A stretch of 64,000 bases of DNA from Ramlibacter henchirensis. Lineage in GTDB: Bacteria > Pseudomonadota > Gammaproteobacteria > Burkholderiales > Burkholderiaceae_C. The notes beneath the pieces are model-generated. The model worked only from the letters and a program-made list of their open reading frames with translations, did no database searches and had not been told where the DNA came from. How positions within the stretch are numbered: the stretch's first letter is position 1; each line of letters starts with the position of its first letter. The stretch lies in assembly GCF_004682015.1 (NCBI RefSeq), contig NZ_SMLM01000003.1:639461-703460 (forward strand), in the 5' to 3' direction. The position numbers and the translations under genes were made by a program. Of this stretch, positions 28,843 through 36,755 are shown one piece after another.

Positions 28843-28980
28843 AAGGGCCGTCTACAAGTAGGTGTGATCGTCTGCTTCTAGCTGCAGATATCTCGTGCGT
28901 TGCGGGCAATGAACGCCTTCTTTGCCTCTAGACGGCGGCCCATTGATCGGATGCAATGCCGTCTCTCTTCACCGATCATC

Positions 28981-29229
28981 ATGCGACTTGAACAATTCAT
29001 TCGACCTGCCGAAATGCCGAAGCACACAGGCTGCGCACAATCAACCGCATACGCCGATGTGAAGGCGGGTCTTCTCCCACCTCCAGTAAAGCTTGGCCGC
29101 CGTTCTTCAGGCTGGATTGCCAGGGAAGTAGCTGCCGTTCAGCAGGCGCGGATCGCCGGCTCTAGCGAGGGCGAGATCCGCAAGTTGGTGGCGGAACTCG
29201 TTAGACAGCGGCACACGGCAACTACATAA
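28981..29229 (+). CDS. AlpA-family phage regulator / excisionase
   Basis: An 82-residue helix-turn-helix protein from the ATG at 28981 (MRLEQFIRPAEMPKHTG). The segment TAYADVKAGLLPPPVKLGRR followed by SSGWIAREV is the typical winged MerR-like AlpA core. AlpA proteins activate integrase or act as recombination directionality factors in P4-like elements. It starts the replication module. Confidence 0.83.
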   Translation: MRLEQFIRPAEMPKHTGCAQSTAYADVKAGLLPPPVKLGRRSSGWIAREVAAVQQARIAGSSEGEIRKLVAELVRQRHTATT

Positions 29230-29240
29230 CCAGCACACGT

Positions 29241-30080
29241 ATGATTTTTTTTGAGCATCACCTCGGCGATCACATACGCAAAACCATGCAGTTAACCATG
29301 GTCGAGGAAGGTGCATATCGACGCCTGCTGGATGCCTACTATATGACCGAGCAGCCGATCCCACGAGCGTTCAAGGATGCTTGCCGCGTGGCGCGCGCAA
29401 CGTCCAAGCGCGAGCGCGACGCGGTCTGCATCGTCCTCGGAAGGTTCTTCCACGAGACCTCGCAAGGTTGGCTTCATACACGCTGCGAGTCCGAAATCGC
29501 GCACTACAAGGAAAAACGAGTGAAGGCGCAGCGCAGCGCATTTGCAAGATGGGGTACACGCAATCCGCAGGAAGGCGATGCGAACGCATCTGATGTGCGC
29601 AGCGCAGGCGCAATCCGAACGCACACTGAACGCGATGCTCACCACACACCAGCCCCCAACCCCCAATCTCCAAGCCCGGCGGATGCCACACACTCTCCAG
29701 CCGTTGACGTGCGTGAACACGCAGAGCGGGTGTGCGAAGCGCTGAAGGAAGCAGGCATCGACCGGGTGAACCCCGCAGACCCTACGTTGCTCTCGCTGCT
29801 ACAAGGCGGCGCCACGCTCCAGCACTTCACTGCCGCAGTCGAAGGATCGATGCGCAAGCACAACCCGTTCGCGTACGCCCTCGGCACGGTAAAGGGGCAG
29901 CTCGCCGAAGCCGCACAGATTGCAATGAGCCCGAGACCCAGCCCATCTGCCCGCGCGCCGACGCTCGTCGAGCGCCGCTCCCAAACGACCGCTGAGCTGA
30001 CCGGCCAAACTGGTGAAAGGTTCGACGATGAAGTCCGGGATAAAAGCACTATCGACGTGGACGCCAAATTCCTTCGGTGA
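29241..30080 (+). CDS. DUF1376 (YdaU-like) phage replication-module protein
   Basis: A 279-residue protein. The N-terminal domain FFEHHLGDHIRKTMQLTMVE with GAYRRLLDAYYMTEQPIP is the DUF1376 domain found in prophage replication modules. A basic stretch (YKEKRVKAQRSAFARWG) and a low-complexity linker (TPAPNPQSPSPADATHSP) follow, then a helical C-terminal part. It starts 12 bases after alpA and overlaps the next gene. Confidence 0.8.
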   Translation: MIFFEHHLGDHIRKTMQLTMVEEGAYRRLLDAYYMTEQPIPRAFKDACRVARATSKRERDAVCIVLGRFFHETSQGWLHTRCESEIAHYKEKRVKAQRSAFARWGTRNPQEGDANASDVRSAGAIRTHTERDAHHTPAPNPQSPSPADATHSPAVDVREHAERVCEALKEAGIDRVNPADPTLLSLLQGGATLQHFTAAVEGSMRKHNPFAYALGTVKGQLAEAAQIAMSPRPSPSARAPTLVERRSQTTAELTGQTGERFDDEVRDKSTIDVDAKFLR

Positions 30081-30738
30081 GCAGCCCCCGATGCCACTGC
30101 AATTGGTGGAGCAGATCTTCACTCACCTGCACGCGCAGTTCGGCACAAAGGTCGCAGACCTTTTCGCCGGGGTGCCTGCCGCTACCGTCAAAGCCGAATG
30201 GGCGGCAGCTCTTGCGGGGTTTCGTGCAGCCGAGATTCGCCGGGGCCTGAGGTCCTGTCAAAGCCGTGTCTTCGCCCCGACACTAGGCGAATTCCGGCGC
30301 CTTTGTAGGCCGGCACTCGATCCGAATTTCGCATGGCACGAGGCATACGCCGGCATCGGTCAGCGCGCGGCAGGGCACACAGGGGAGTGGTCACATCCCG
30401 CCGTGTACAGAGCGGCCTGCGGCTTTGAGCACGAACTGCGCACTGGTAGCTACCTTCAGCACCAGAAAGCATGGGAGTGGCGGCTTGACAGGGAATTTCG
30501 GAACGGCTGGCAAGACGACATACAGAAGCCGCTCCAGGCGCTTTCACTTCAGCCGACTACGCGCAGCCCGACTGTTGAGGAGCGAGAAAGCCTAGCCTCG
30601 TTGCGCAACTCGATGGTCTCCACGTCAACTTCGTCAAGTCCTCGCCCTAAGTGTTCTGGCGAGCCGTGCCCCACCCCCCGTATGGGTCCTTCTGCCAGAA
30701 CTGTCTTGCGGGTGATTCGACCCCCGACGTTTCGCTAG
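30028..30738 (+). CDS. Phage replication protein, P-like
   Basis: A 236-residue protein from the ATG at 30028 (GAAAGG upstream), overlapping the previous gene by 53 bases; an ATG at 30091 (MPLQLVEQIFTHLHAQFG) is an alternative. The order after a DUF1376 gene, and the segments VKAEWAAALAGFRAAEIRRG and FAPTLGEFRRLCRPALDPNF, resemble helicase-loader proteins of lambda P type. The Ser/Pro-rich C-terminus has no recognisable domain. The functional call rests mainly on context. Confidence 0.6.
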   Translation: MKSGIKALSTWTPNSFGEQPPMPLQLVEQIFTHLHAQFGTKVADLFAGVPAATVKAEWAAALAGFRAAEIRRGLRSCQSRVFAPTLGEFRRLCRPALDPNFAWHEAYAGIGQRAAGHTGEWSHPAVYRAACGFEHELRTGSYLQHQKAWEWRLDREFRNGWQDDIQKPLQALSLQPTTRSPTVEERESLASLRNSMVSTSTSSSPRPKCSGEPCPTPRMGPSARTVLRVIRPPTFR

Positions 30739-30783
30739 TGCCTGGAATTTCGAATTACTTGACAGTTGACAAAGAGGCGGAGG

Positions 30784-31095
30784 ATGAGCGGACAGTGTTT
30801 CGGACTTGTGCTGATGAAATACCCTGGAGGAGGTGGAGATTTCAAGCTTGCCCTTGCACTTGGGGACAGTGCTGATGACGAGGGATATGTTTACGTTGAG
30901 GCGACTCTGGACTTGCTGCATCGGGCACGCTTGACAGAGCAGGGCTTTCGCCGAGCACTCGCGCAGATGAAAGCCAAAGACTGGCTGACGGCAATCAACT
31001 CGAATGAGTGCCTCTATCAGCTGAAGCCACCGGGGGAAAGCGTCCCTTGGAGGCGCGGTGGCGTGAGGTCTCCCAAGGTCTCTTTGGTCCGCTGA
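30784..31095 (+). CDS. Winged-helix phage replication-initiation-like protein
   Basis: A 103-residue protein from the ATG at 30784. LMKYPGGGGDFKLALALGDS and ADDEGYVYVEATLDLLHRA match the start of winged-helix replication proteins in prophages, which scan for cells by a first wHTH domain. TEQGFRRALAQMKAKDWL would be the recognition helix. Longer family members carry a second domain that is absent here, so it may be a shortened form. Confidence 0.6.
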   Translation: MSGQCFGLVLMKYPGGGGDFKLALALGDSADDEGYVYVEATLDLLHRARLTEQGFRRALAQMKAKDWLTAINSNECLYQLKPPGESVPWRRGGVRSPKVSLVR

Positions 31096-31097
31096 AA

Positions 31098-31160
31098 ACG
31101 GAACGCCGGATGAACAATCCGCCGGTTGATGTCCGCTTCCGCCACCCATAGCTGACATCG
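31098..31160. repeat. Stem-loop repeat, copy A
   Basis: Contains CGGATGAACAATCCGCCGGT (31107-31126), which is shared exactly with copy B at 35962-35981, followed by ATGTCCGCT ... AGCTGACAT, a second imperfect stem. It marks the end of the phage-like module. Confidence 0.55.
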
Positions 31161-31751
31161 GAATGGCTCTGGAAGTTGCGATCGAAAGCAGCGTGATTGG
31201 GGGCGCAGCCCTGTTCAGCCGCTGCCCGCAGCCGCAACGCCGAAAGCGCGCCTTCGCCAATCCCAGCCTTGCTCCGGAGATCACACCGGCGTCAAAGTGC
31301 CCGCCCAGGAGGGAGCGGATCCGGCTGCGGCCGGCCGCTTGCTCATGGCCATGACCGGCGTCCGCGCCGCGTGCCAGCCGACGAGCGAGCCGGTGACGAG
31401 GAGCAGTCCGCCGATGCAGACGATGGCCTTCCTGGGCCGCGCCCTTGACGTTCAGAGGGCGCGGATGGGGTGATGTGGCGGAGAGGGCGTCCGCAAAAGT
31501 TCAGTCGTGGCAAAGCGCCGGGGAGCACCCGCCAGTTTACCCATCGATGAGCCCACCTTCCCTCGGCGGGTTGAGCAGTACGAGATGCGCAGAAGCGCGC
31601 TTTGCCTAGTGCCCCGGGGAACAGGTGGGGGAACCAGATAGCAGCTCACGCTGCTTACCTGGCCTCGGCCCAAGTGGCGCTGCCGCGTGTTCAAGGTCCT
31701 AGACGTGGCTCGAACTCGAGAAAACGTCAGCAGGCACCTGAGCGTTGACAA
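31161..31751. other. Stretch without recognised gene
   Basis: No gene supported. On the minus strand around 31320-31430 a frame reads KAIVCIGGLLLVTGSLVGWH, a plausible membrane helix, but it follows a stop codon and has no start, so it is best seen as a relic. Confidence 0.4.
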
Positions 31752-31946
31752 TCACTTTGCGCCCTTGAAGCGGGCTCGCACGTCCATGGCTGCACTCTCG
31801 ATCGGCTCGCCTCCGGGAGTGAAGTAGTCGACCGGTGGCGCAACGAAGATCACCATCGGAAGGTTCGGCGAGAGCTCGTCGACGGGGCGCCAGTCGGAAC
31901 AGAAGCCCAGGAGCTCGGCGGCCTTACCGCATAGTTCTGTCAGCAT
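31752..31946 (-). CDS. Hypothetical protein
   Basis: A 64-residue frame beginning MLTELCGKAAELLGFCSDWR and ending AAMDVRARFKGAK. Composition looks like real protein (hydrophobic core MVIFVAPPVDYF), but there is no clear ribosome site and no family I recognise. It could be the remaining piece of a longer gene. Confidence 0.4.
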   Translation of the reverse strand: MLTELCGKAAELLGFCSDWRPVDELSPNLPMVIFVAPPVDYFTPGGEPIESAAMDVRARFKGAK

Positions 31947-32505
31947 CGCAACGGCAGGGCCTCAAAGCTTGACGACCGTCTTGCCAAAATTGCCGCCGGT
32001 CATGCGCCACGGCGGGTGTCAGGCTAGGACTCGCCAACTCAGGGGACAACCTGGAGCGGCTTGTCTGGCCAATGTTCTCAGCGCTCATAAGGCATGAGAA
32101 CCTCACTCGAATGGACCTCCAATGAGCGACCTCGAAGAGCAGCTACCAGCAGAAGATCGCGTCAACGGGATGCAGGCGGCAACGCGCCTGAGTTTGATCA
32201 GCTCACAGGCGAGGCGCGTAAGAAGCGTAGGGCCGCCGATGATCTCTTCTGCATCATCTTGCGCGGTGAAAAAGAGAAAAGCCCCTGACCCGCAGGCCAG
32301 AGGCTATGAACAGAGCGCAGGAGACATGCGCCCTCAAGCTTTTCCCACCCCCATCTCGAATGTAGGGGGCTGCCGCAACGCTCGGCGTCACAAATGGTGG
32401 CTCTGGGAGAGGTGTGCAGCGAAGAAACCACGCCGATTCTGGGATTCGCCATCCGTGTGAATTAGTGCCTTTCGAGCCATTGTGTCTAATCGTTACGATC
32501 AGCTC
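31947..32505. other. Stretch with gene relics
   Basis: Two remnants are visible. On the minus strand (32003-31962) a frame reads MTGGNFGKTVVKL before a stop, which looks like the last residues of a zinc-free NADP-dependent quinone oxidoreductase. On the plus strand around 32122-32288 two frames together give MSDLEEQLPAEDRVNGMQA and then EFDQLTGEARKKRRAADDLF, as if one small gene had been frameshifted. A hairpin-like CCCCTGACC ... AGGCCAGAGG follows at about 32283-32303. Confidence 0.4.
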
Positions 32506-32850
32506 ATGAACCTACAGTTCACAGGCGACGAGCAGAAGACAACCCTCTCGGGCGGCCTTGATACGGTCGGAGAAACCGAGGAGCTCGTGGTTGGTCCCGT
32601 GTCTGGCTACTACCTGGCTTGCTACACGGTGAGGACGCGAGGCGGCTTTGTGGGATACGCCAAGGTTTGCTATTCGCACCCCAGCTGCCCATGGAGTGTT
32701 TTGTCGTGGCGCAAGATCAGTTCAGGGCCGCACGCCACGAGCGAAGAAGCCTTTGAAGCAGTCGTCACCAGGAGCAAGTCTGTGCTCGCAAAGGCCCGGC
32801 CGGAGCGCCTGTCCCTACTGCGCATGTTCATGAAGCCGGCTGCTGATTAG
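32506..32850 (+). CDS. Hypothetical protein (VVGPVSGYYLACYTV family)
   Basis: A 114-residue protein from the ATG at 32506 (MNLQFTGDEQKTTLSGGLD); a GTG at 32482 would add eight residues. The core VVGPVSGYYLACYTV ... GGFVGYAKVC and SSGPHATSEEAFEAVVTRSK is shared with a frameshifted relative at 49692-50002, so it is a true family with at least two members in this window. Function is unknown; no signal peptide or membrane segment is seen. Confidence 0.65.
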   Translation: MNLQFTGDEQKTTLSGGLDTVGETEELVVGPVSGYYLACYTVRTRGGFVGYAKVCYSHPSCPWSVLSWRKISSGPHATSEEAFEAVVTRSKSVLAKARPERLSLLRMFMKPAAD

Positions 32851-32857
32851 CGAGCTC

Positions 32858-33157
32858 TCAGCGGTGGTTCTTGCCGACCCGCGTGAACGGGTCCAACTCG
32901 TCGAATTGACTGGGCCGAGCCTCCCGCACTCGCACCGAAGCAGCTGGTGTGAGGCTGCCAAACTGGCTGTCAAGCTGGAACTGCGACTGTTCCCATAGGT
33001 CCCAAGCTGCCTCGTCTTGTTCCTCGCGGACCTCGGGCAGCGGCGGTGGCTCTGAATGGACCGGAGCAGCCTGAGCACGGACTGGCCTGCTTTCCGGTAC
33101 GCGGGGCGTCGTCAGTGGGCGCTCTACTGATTCTCGGCGCTTGAACCACTTGAACAT
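32858..33157 (-). CDS. Small hypothetical protein, basic N-terminus
   Basis: A 99-residue protein from the ATG at 33157, with GGGAGG upstream. It starts MFKWFKRRESVERPLTT, an amphipathic basic end of a kind common in small membrane-associated or phage proteins. A proline-rich stretch and an acidic segment (EVREEQDEAAWDLWEQS) follow. No family recognised. It is convergent with the 32506 gene. Confidence 0.55.
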   Translation of the reverse strand: MFKWFKRRESVERPLTTPRVPESRPVRAQAAPVHSEPPPLPEVREEQDEAAWDLWEQSQFQLDSQFGSLTPAASVRVREARPSQFDELDPFTRVGKNHR

Positions 33158-33339
33158 CTGGAGTCGCCTCCCGTGCGACTTCGACCTACTGCGCACTTTC
33201 CGTGCTGTAACTCCCCAGCGCGATTGAACACTTCACCCGCCATGGGGTCAAGAGGCGCGGACCAGAACAGAACGCCTCTGTGCCGAAGGCGCAACTCGGT
33301 GGCACAGTCCCTTCCGTGCCCGTGACCATCCCCGCCCCC

Positions 33340-33966
33340 ATGCATGCCCCGGCGCAGCGTCGAGCTGCCTTCAAGGACCCCGAGTGGGCTACGAGCTGAA
33401 GTTCGATGGCTATCGCTGCATGACTGGAATTGAGGCGGAGGGCACAGAGCGAGCCGGCGCGGCCCCACGCGTCCGCCTCCAGACCAAGAGCGGGGCTGAC
33501 TGCTCCACGTGTTTCCTGAGGTGCTGGAGGCCTTGGGCAAGCTCTCAGGTGGCCCGCATGTTCTGGACGGAGAGGTCTGCGTGTTGCGCCCTGACGGACG
33601 AGCGACTTCAACACCTTGTAGGAGCGCGCGCGGCGCAGGCAGTGGTATTGAGGGGCCCCGGCAGTCACCTACTGCGTCATCGACCTGCTGGTGCGAGATG
33701 GCCGGAACGTCATGCGGCTGCCGCTGGTCGAGCGCAAGAGGCAGCTTGAGGAGGTCCTGGCGGGGGCACTTAAGGGTCCGCTGCTGATCGTCAAGGACCT
33801 GCCCGCGGATGCCGCCTTGTTCAAGGCGATGCTCGGAGCAGGCCTGGAGATTGAGGGCGTGATGGCCAAGCGCCGCCAGAGCACCTACCAGCCGGGCGTG
33901 AGGAGTTCCGACTGGGTGAAGATCAAGCGGCCCGGGTGGCAAGAGGGGCGCGTCTGGACGGGCTGA
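33340..33966 (+). pseudogene. Decayed ATP-dependent DNA ligase (LigD-ligase-like)
   Basis: Conserved ligase pieces appear in successive frames. HAPAQRRAAFKDPEW is followed, in another frame, by GYELKFDGYRCM (motif I, KxDG). Then FPEVLEALGKLSGGPHVLDG with EVCVLRPDG (motif III area) comes in a third frame. Finally VIDLLVRDGRNVMRLPLVER through GLEIEGVMAKRRQSTYQPG and DWVKIKRPGWQEGRVW (motifs IV-V) gives the end. At least three frameshifts separate them. No OB-fold follows, as in small stand-alone bacterial ligases. The gene cannot make an intact enzyme. Confidence 0.8.
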
Positions 33967-33969
33967 GGC

Positions 33970-34206
33970 TCAGAAGGGCGGTGTCTTTCCGACGGATTTG
34001 TCCGCGGCGGTAAGCGCGCAAGTCAGACGATCGGTTGCCGCACGCCGCAACACGCGCACCCTGAGCTGGAGCTCGCGGCTTGGCGGCTCGCCTTTCCCAT
34101 CCATGAATTTCATGTAAGCGGCTTGGACCTCCCGCTCGGCTTCACGGGCGGCAGCATCAGCTTCACGCCAGTTGTCGAACAGCTTCTGTAGGTCCGTTGC
34201 AGCCAT
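33970..34206 (-). CDS. Small helical hypothetical protein
   Basis: A 78-residue protein from the ATG at 34206: MAATDLQKLFDNWREADAAA, then REAEREVQAAYMKFMDGKG, a linker PPSRELQLRVRVLRRAATD and a polar tail. Two amphipathic helices predicted by eye; no family assigned. It is convergent with the ligase relic, its stop lying 4 bases from it. The 321 bases to the next gene (34207-34527) show nothing convincing. Confidence 0.5.
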   Translation of the reverse strand: MAATDLQKLFDNWREADAAAREAEREVQAAYMKFMDGKGEPPSRELQLRVRVLRRAATDRLTCALTAADKSVGKTPPF

Positions 34207-34527
34207 TGGAAGGGTCAATCCCATCTGGGTCCGTCGGGGGCGCTGTCTTACCCTCAAAACTTGTAAGTGGCTCCAGTTCGGTGCTGGGCCTCACCGAAAG
34301 TGATTCCTGAAGGTAAGGCAACACGCTGGCTGCTCCGTGACCGGAGCGCTGGCCCGGCACGGTCAGGTCTCCGCCCTCTTGCTGGCGTTGCTTTGGTTCC
34401 GTGTTCACGACCGAAACGTATGTGGTACCAAAACGAGCGGATGTAGGCGGGTTTCCACTCGGGTGTTCGCTCGTGAATTACACAGACGAGAACGAGCTAT
34501 GCGCAGCCGTGACCTTGGCAGGCGTCC

Positions 34528-34719
34528 TCAGTGCGGCTTGTCGCTCTTCTTCAGGTACTCGCGGACCTTCGAGACCCGGTCACCGACAGCGTGAACGGCC
34601 TCCTTGAGACGCTGCGGCGTGGTCTTCAGACTCTTGGCCCAACCGCGGGCCTCGTAGTCCTGATTGACGTTGATGCGCTCCCGGTCTTGACCTTGGGACT
34701 TGCTCTTGTCGTCGGCCAT
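34528..34719 (-). CDS. DUF3606 domain protein, copy 2
   Basis: A 63-residue paralogue of the protein at 25475. It begins with the same MADDKSKSQGQDRERINV and ends VSKVREYLKKSDKPH. I chose the second of two adjacent ATGs (34719), which is six bases after GGGAG. Differences are concentrated in the central helix. It is oriented opposite to copy 1 and lies in the accessory region. Confidence 0.85.
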   Translation of the reverse strand: MADDKSKSQGQDRERINVNQDYEARGWAKSLKTTPQRLKEAVHAVGDRVSKVREYLKKSDKPH

Positions 34720-34814
34720 CATGGTCTCCCAGCAATTGACGTGTGAAGCCAATCCTGAGCCGCATAGTAGTCAGCCGCAGACGCACAGCAGTAGGACAGC
34801 GTCGCGCCTGCGCG

Positions 34815-35175
34815 TCAGAGCTCATGGTGACCATGTGGCGGCGCGCCGGAACGTTCGACCCACAGCGGCGGCACTGTCGACTTGACTCTTCACGATCGCG
34901 CGCAACTTGCGAACCGATCACTACCGCCGCGCGTCGGTGGATGCCGCCGGCAGCCCGGTCGATCACGGCATCGACGTGTGGAATGCCGACCACAGGCGCC
35001 GGATGTGCGCGAGGGACCGGACGAACTCGTGCAGGACGCGCAGCGCGAGCGCAGCGTGCACCGCGCGCTGAAGGAACTGCCGCCGGAGCAAGCCCTTTTG
35101 CTGCAGGTTTTGTTCTTCGAGGAACGGCCGCACGTCACGATCGCGCGGGAGCTGGGCATCCCGCCCGCTGGGAAC
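34815..35175 (+). pseudogene. Decayed ECF sigma factor (ChrR-type partner), C-terminal part
   Basis: The frames around 34815-35175 match the intact sigma gene at 36752-37333 piece by piece: LMVTMWRRAGTFDPQRR, then LRTDHYRR-like, DHGIDVW, and QRERSVHRALKELPPEQALL with FFEERPHVTIARELGIP. There are several frame changes, and the region 1-2 start is missing. The DNA-binding end (GTVKSRIR) has been deleted, so the frame continues directly into the anti-sigma relic. Confidence 0.8.
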
Positions 35176-35190
35176 GGTGGATCCAAGCCG

Positions 35191-35875
35191 ATGATGATCC
35201 TCCACCACCCCGAGGACGAGTTCCTCCTGTTGTTGGCGGCGGGGCACCTGCCTGCCGGCCAAGCCGTGGTCGTCGCGGCTCACGTGGAAGAGTGCGCGCA
35301 GTGCGGCGCGCGCCTGCGCACGTTGCAGGCGGTCGGCGGCGCGCTGCTGCAGAACGCCGAGCCCCACCCGCTCTCCCCGGACTCGCTGGCGGCGACCCTG
35401 CACCGCATCGCAGATGTGCCGCCTGAACCCGCGCGTGCGCCTGCGACTCCGGCGCCCCCGCCGGCCGCGACCTGGCTGCCGGCCGGCGTGATCTGGCCGG
35501 CGAGCCTGCGGGGCTGCAAGGTCACACCGTGGCGCCGGATCGGACCCGGCAGGCGCTTCTCCCGTGTGCAACTTCCGCAGGATCCCGAAGCGGCACTGTT
35601 CCTGCTCAGGGGGCGCAACTTACCGCGGCACAGGCACAGCCAGCTGGAGCTCACCCAAGTCCTTCGTCGATGAAAGGGCGGTGTTCGGACCGGGCGACTT
35701 CGACGCGGCCGAGCGGTACGTGCACCACGAGCCCGTTGTCCGATCGGGAGGCGTGTGCGTGTGCCTGACCTGGGTCGAGGGGAGCTTGCGCTTCGACGCG
35801 CGTATTGCGAAGGCTCAGGATGTGACGTCGCTGGCTTTCAGCTGGAGACGAGGCGACCGCGCTGGCCTGACATAA
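35191..35875 (+). pseudogene. Decayed ChrR-like anti-sigma factor
   Basis: From the double ATG at 35191 the frame gives MMILHHPEDEFLLLLAAG, the zinc motif HVEECAQC and a linker, ending RHSQLELTQVLRR at a stop at 35673. A shift near 35660 then restores SFVDERAVFGPGDFDAAERY and CVCLTWVEGSLRFDARIAKA to 35875. It is very similar to the intact gene at 36090-36755, but lacks a few codons at the cupin core. In the current DNA it is fused in frame to the sigma relic. Confidence 0.82.
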
Positions 35876-35949
35876 GGAGTGGGCGGAGAAAGGCTGTCAA
35901 CGGGCCAGCCTCCTTCATGCCAACCATTCTCCTCGAGCGGCGCAGCTCG

Positions 35950-36062
35950 AAGCGGAACCGGCGGATGAACAATCCGCCGGTGAAGCCGTGTTGGCGGCGA
36001 GGGCGTCCATCATTCGGTTGGGATGTCCGCTCACGCCGTCGGCTCAACCATAAGCGGCTCTT
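35950..36062. repeat. Stem-loop repeat, copy B
   Basis: Perfect palindrome ACCGGCGGA-tgaacaa-TCCGCCGGT (35957-35981). It is followed by further paired segments (GGTTG at about 36020 with CAACC at about 36051; CCGCT with AGCGG). It shares a 20-base core with copy A at 31107. The element lies exactly between the decayed and the intact sigma/anti-sigma copies, tail to tail. Confidence 0.6.
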
Positions 36063-36089
36063 GCGGTTTTGCGTCAGGCAAGCCGCCAA

Positions 36090-36755
36090 TTAGACGCCCG
36101 TCCAGCGCGCGATCGCTGTCGCGATGTGCCCGTCGAAGCGCAAGCGGCCCTCGACCCACGTCAGACATACGCACACCTGGCCCGGTTGAACCATGGGCTC
36201 GTGGTGCACGTCGGGGCCCGCCTGGTCGAAGTCGCCCGGGCCGAAGACCGCCCTTTCATCGACGAACGCGCCGCACAGGACCTGGGTGAGCTCCAGCTGC
36301 TCGTGCCTGTGTCGCGGCAGGCTGCGCCCCGGTGAAATGCTGAGCAAGAACAGCGTCGCCTCGGGATCATGTGGAAGCTGCACACGGGAGAAGCGCCTGC
36401 CGGGGCCGATCCAGCGCCACGGCGTGACCTTGCTGCCCCTCAGGCTCGTTGGCCAAGTCACTCCCGTCGGCAGCCACGTGCCCGCCGGGGCGGTCGCGGG
36501 AGTTGGCGAGGTGCTGGCAGGTTCCGGAGGAACACCGGCTATGCGCTGCAGCGTAGCGGCCAGCAAGTCCGGGGAGAGCGGGTGCGGCTCGGCGCGTTCC
36601 AACAGCGCGCCGCCGACCGCTTCCAAGGTGCTCAGCCGCTCGGTGCAGTGGCCGCAGCTTTCCACGTGGGCCTGCACGACCACGGCTTGGCCGGCAGGCA
36701 GGCGCCCCGCGGCAAGTGAGAGAAGGAACTCATCCTCGGGATGGTGAACGATCAT
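36090..36755 (-). CDS. chrR: ChrR-like zinc cupin anti-sigma factor
   Basis: Binds and inactivates the adjacent ECF sigma until a signal, in known ChrR proteins singlet oxygen or related oxidants. It has 221 residues from the ATG at 36755, which overlaps the sigma stop (ATGA); an ATG at 36764 is possible. The zinc anti-sigma domain has H4/H5, H30, C34 and C37 (HVESCGHC), with the spacing of characterised ChrR. The C-terminal cupin has LPRHRHEQLELTQVLCG and FVDERAVFGPGDFDQAG. Divergent envelope genes start 0.9 kb away. Confidence 0.85.
   Translation of the reverse strand: MIVHHPEDEFLLSLAAGRLPAGQAVVVQAHVESCGHCTERLSTLEAVGGALLERAEPHPLSPDLLAATLQRIAGVPPEPASTSPTPATAPAGTWLPTGVTWPTSLRGSKVTPWRWIGPGRRFSRVQLPHDPEATLFLLSISPGRSLPRHRHEQLELTQVLCGAFVDERAVFGPGDFDQAGPDVHHEPMVQPGQVCVCLTWVEGRLRFDGHIATAIARWTGV

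Larger units (their letters stand above)
28446..28980. other. Control region between integrase and alpA
   Basis: A 535-base stretch without a convincing gene. It is less GC-rich than its surroundings and contains two matching palindromes (28682-28696 and 28826-28842) described separately. Short open frames exist but none shows a ribosome site and family-like sequence. Confidence 0.55.

Noticed and set aside
32122..32288. A programmed frameshift in a small gene
   Set aside because: No slippery heptamer or pseudoknot could be recognised; decay is simpler.
35950..36062. Integron attC site
   Set aside because: GCTCAAC and GTTGGGA resemble attC boxes but do not match the required consensus pair, and no integron integrase was seen.
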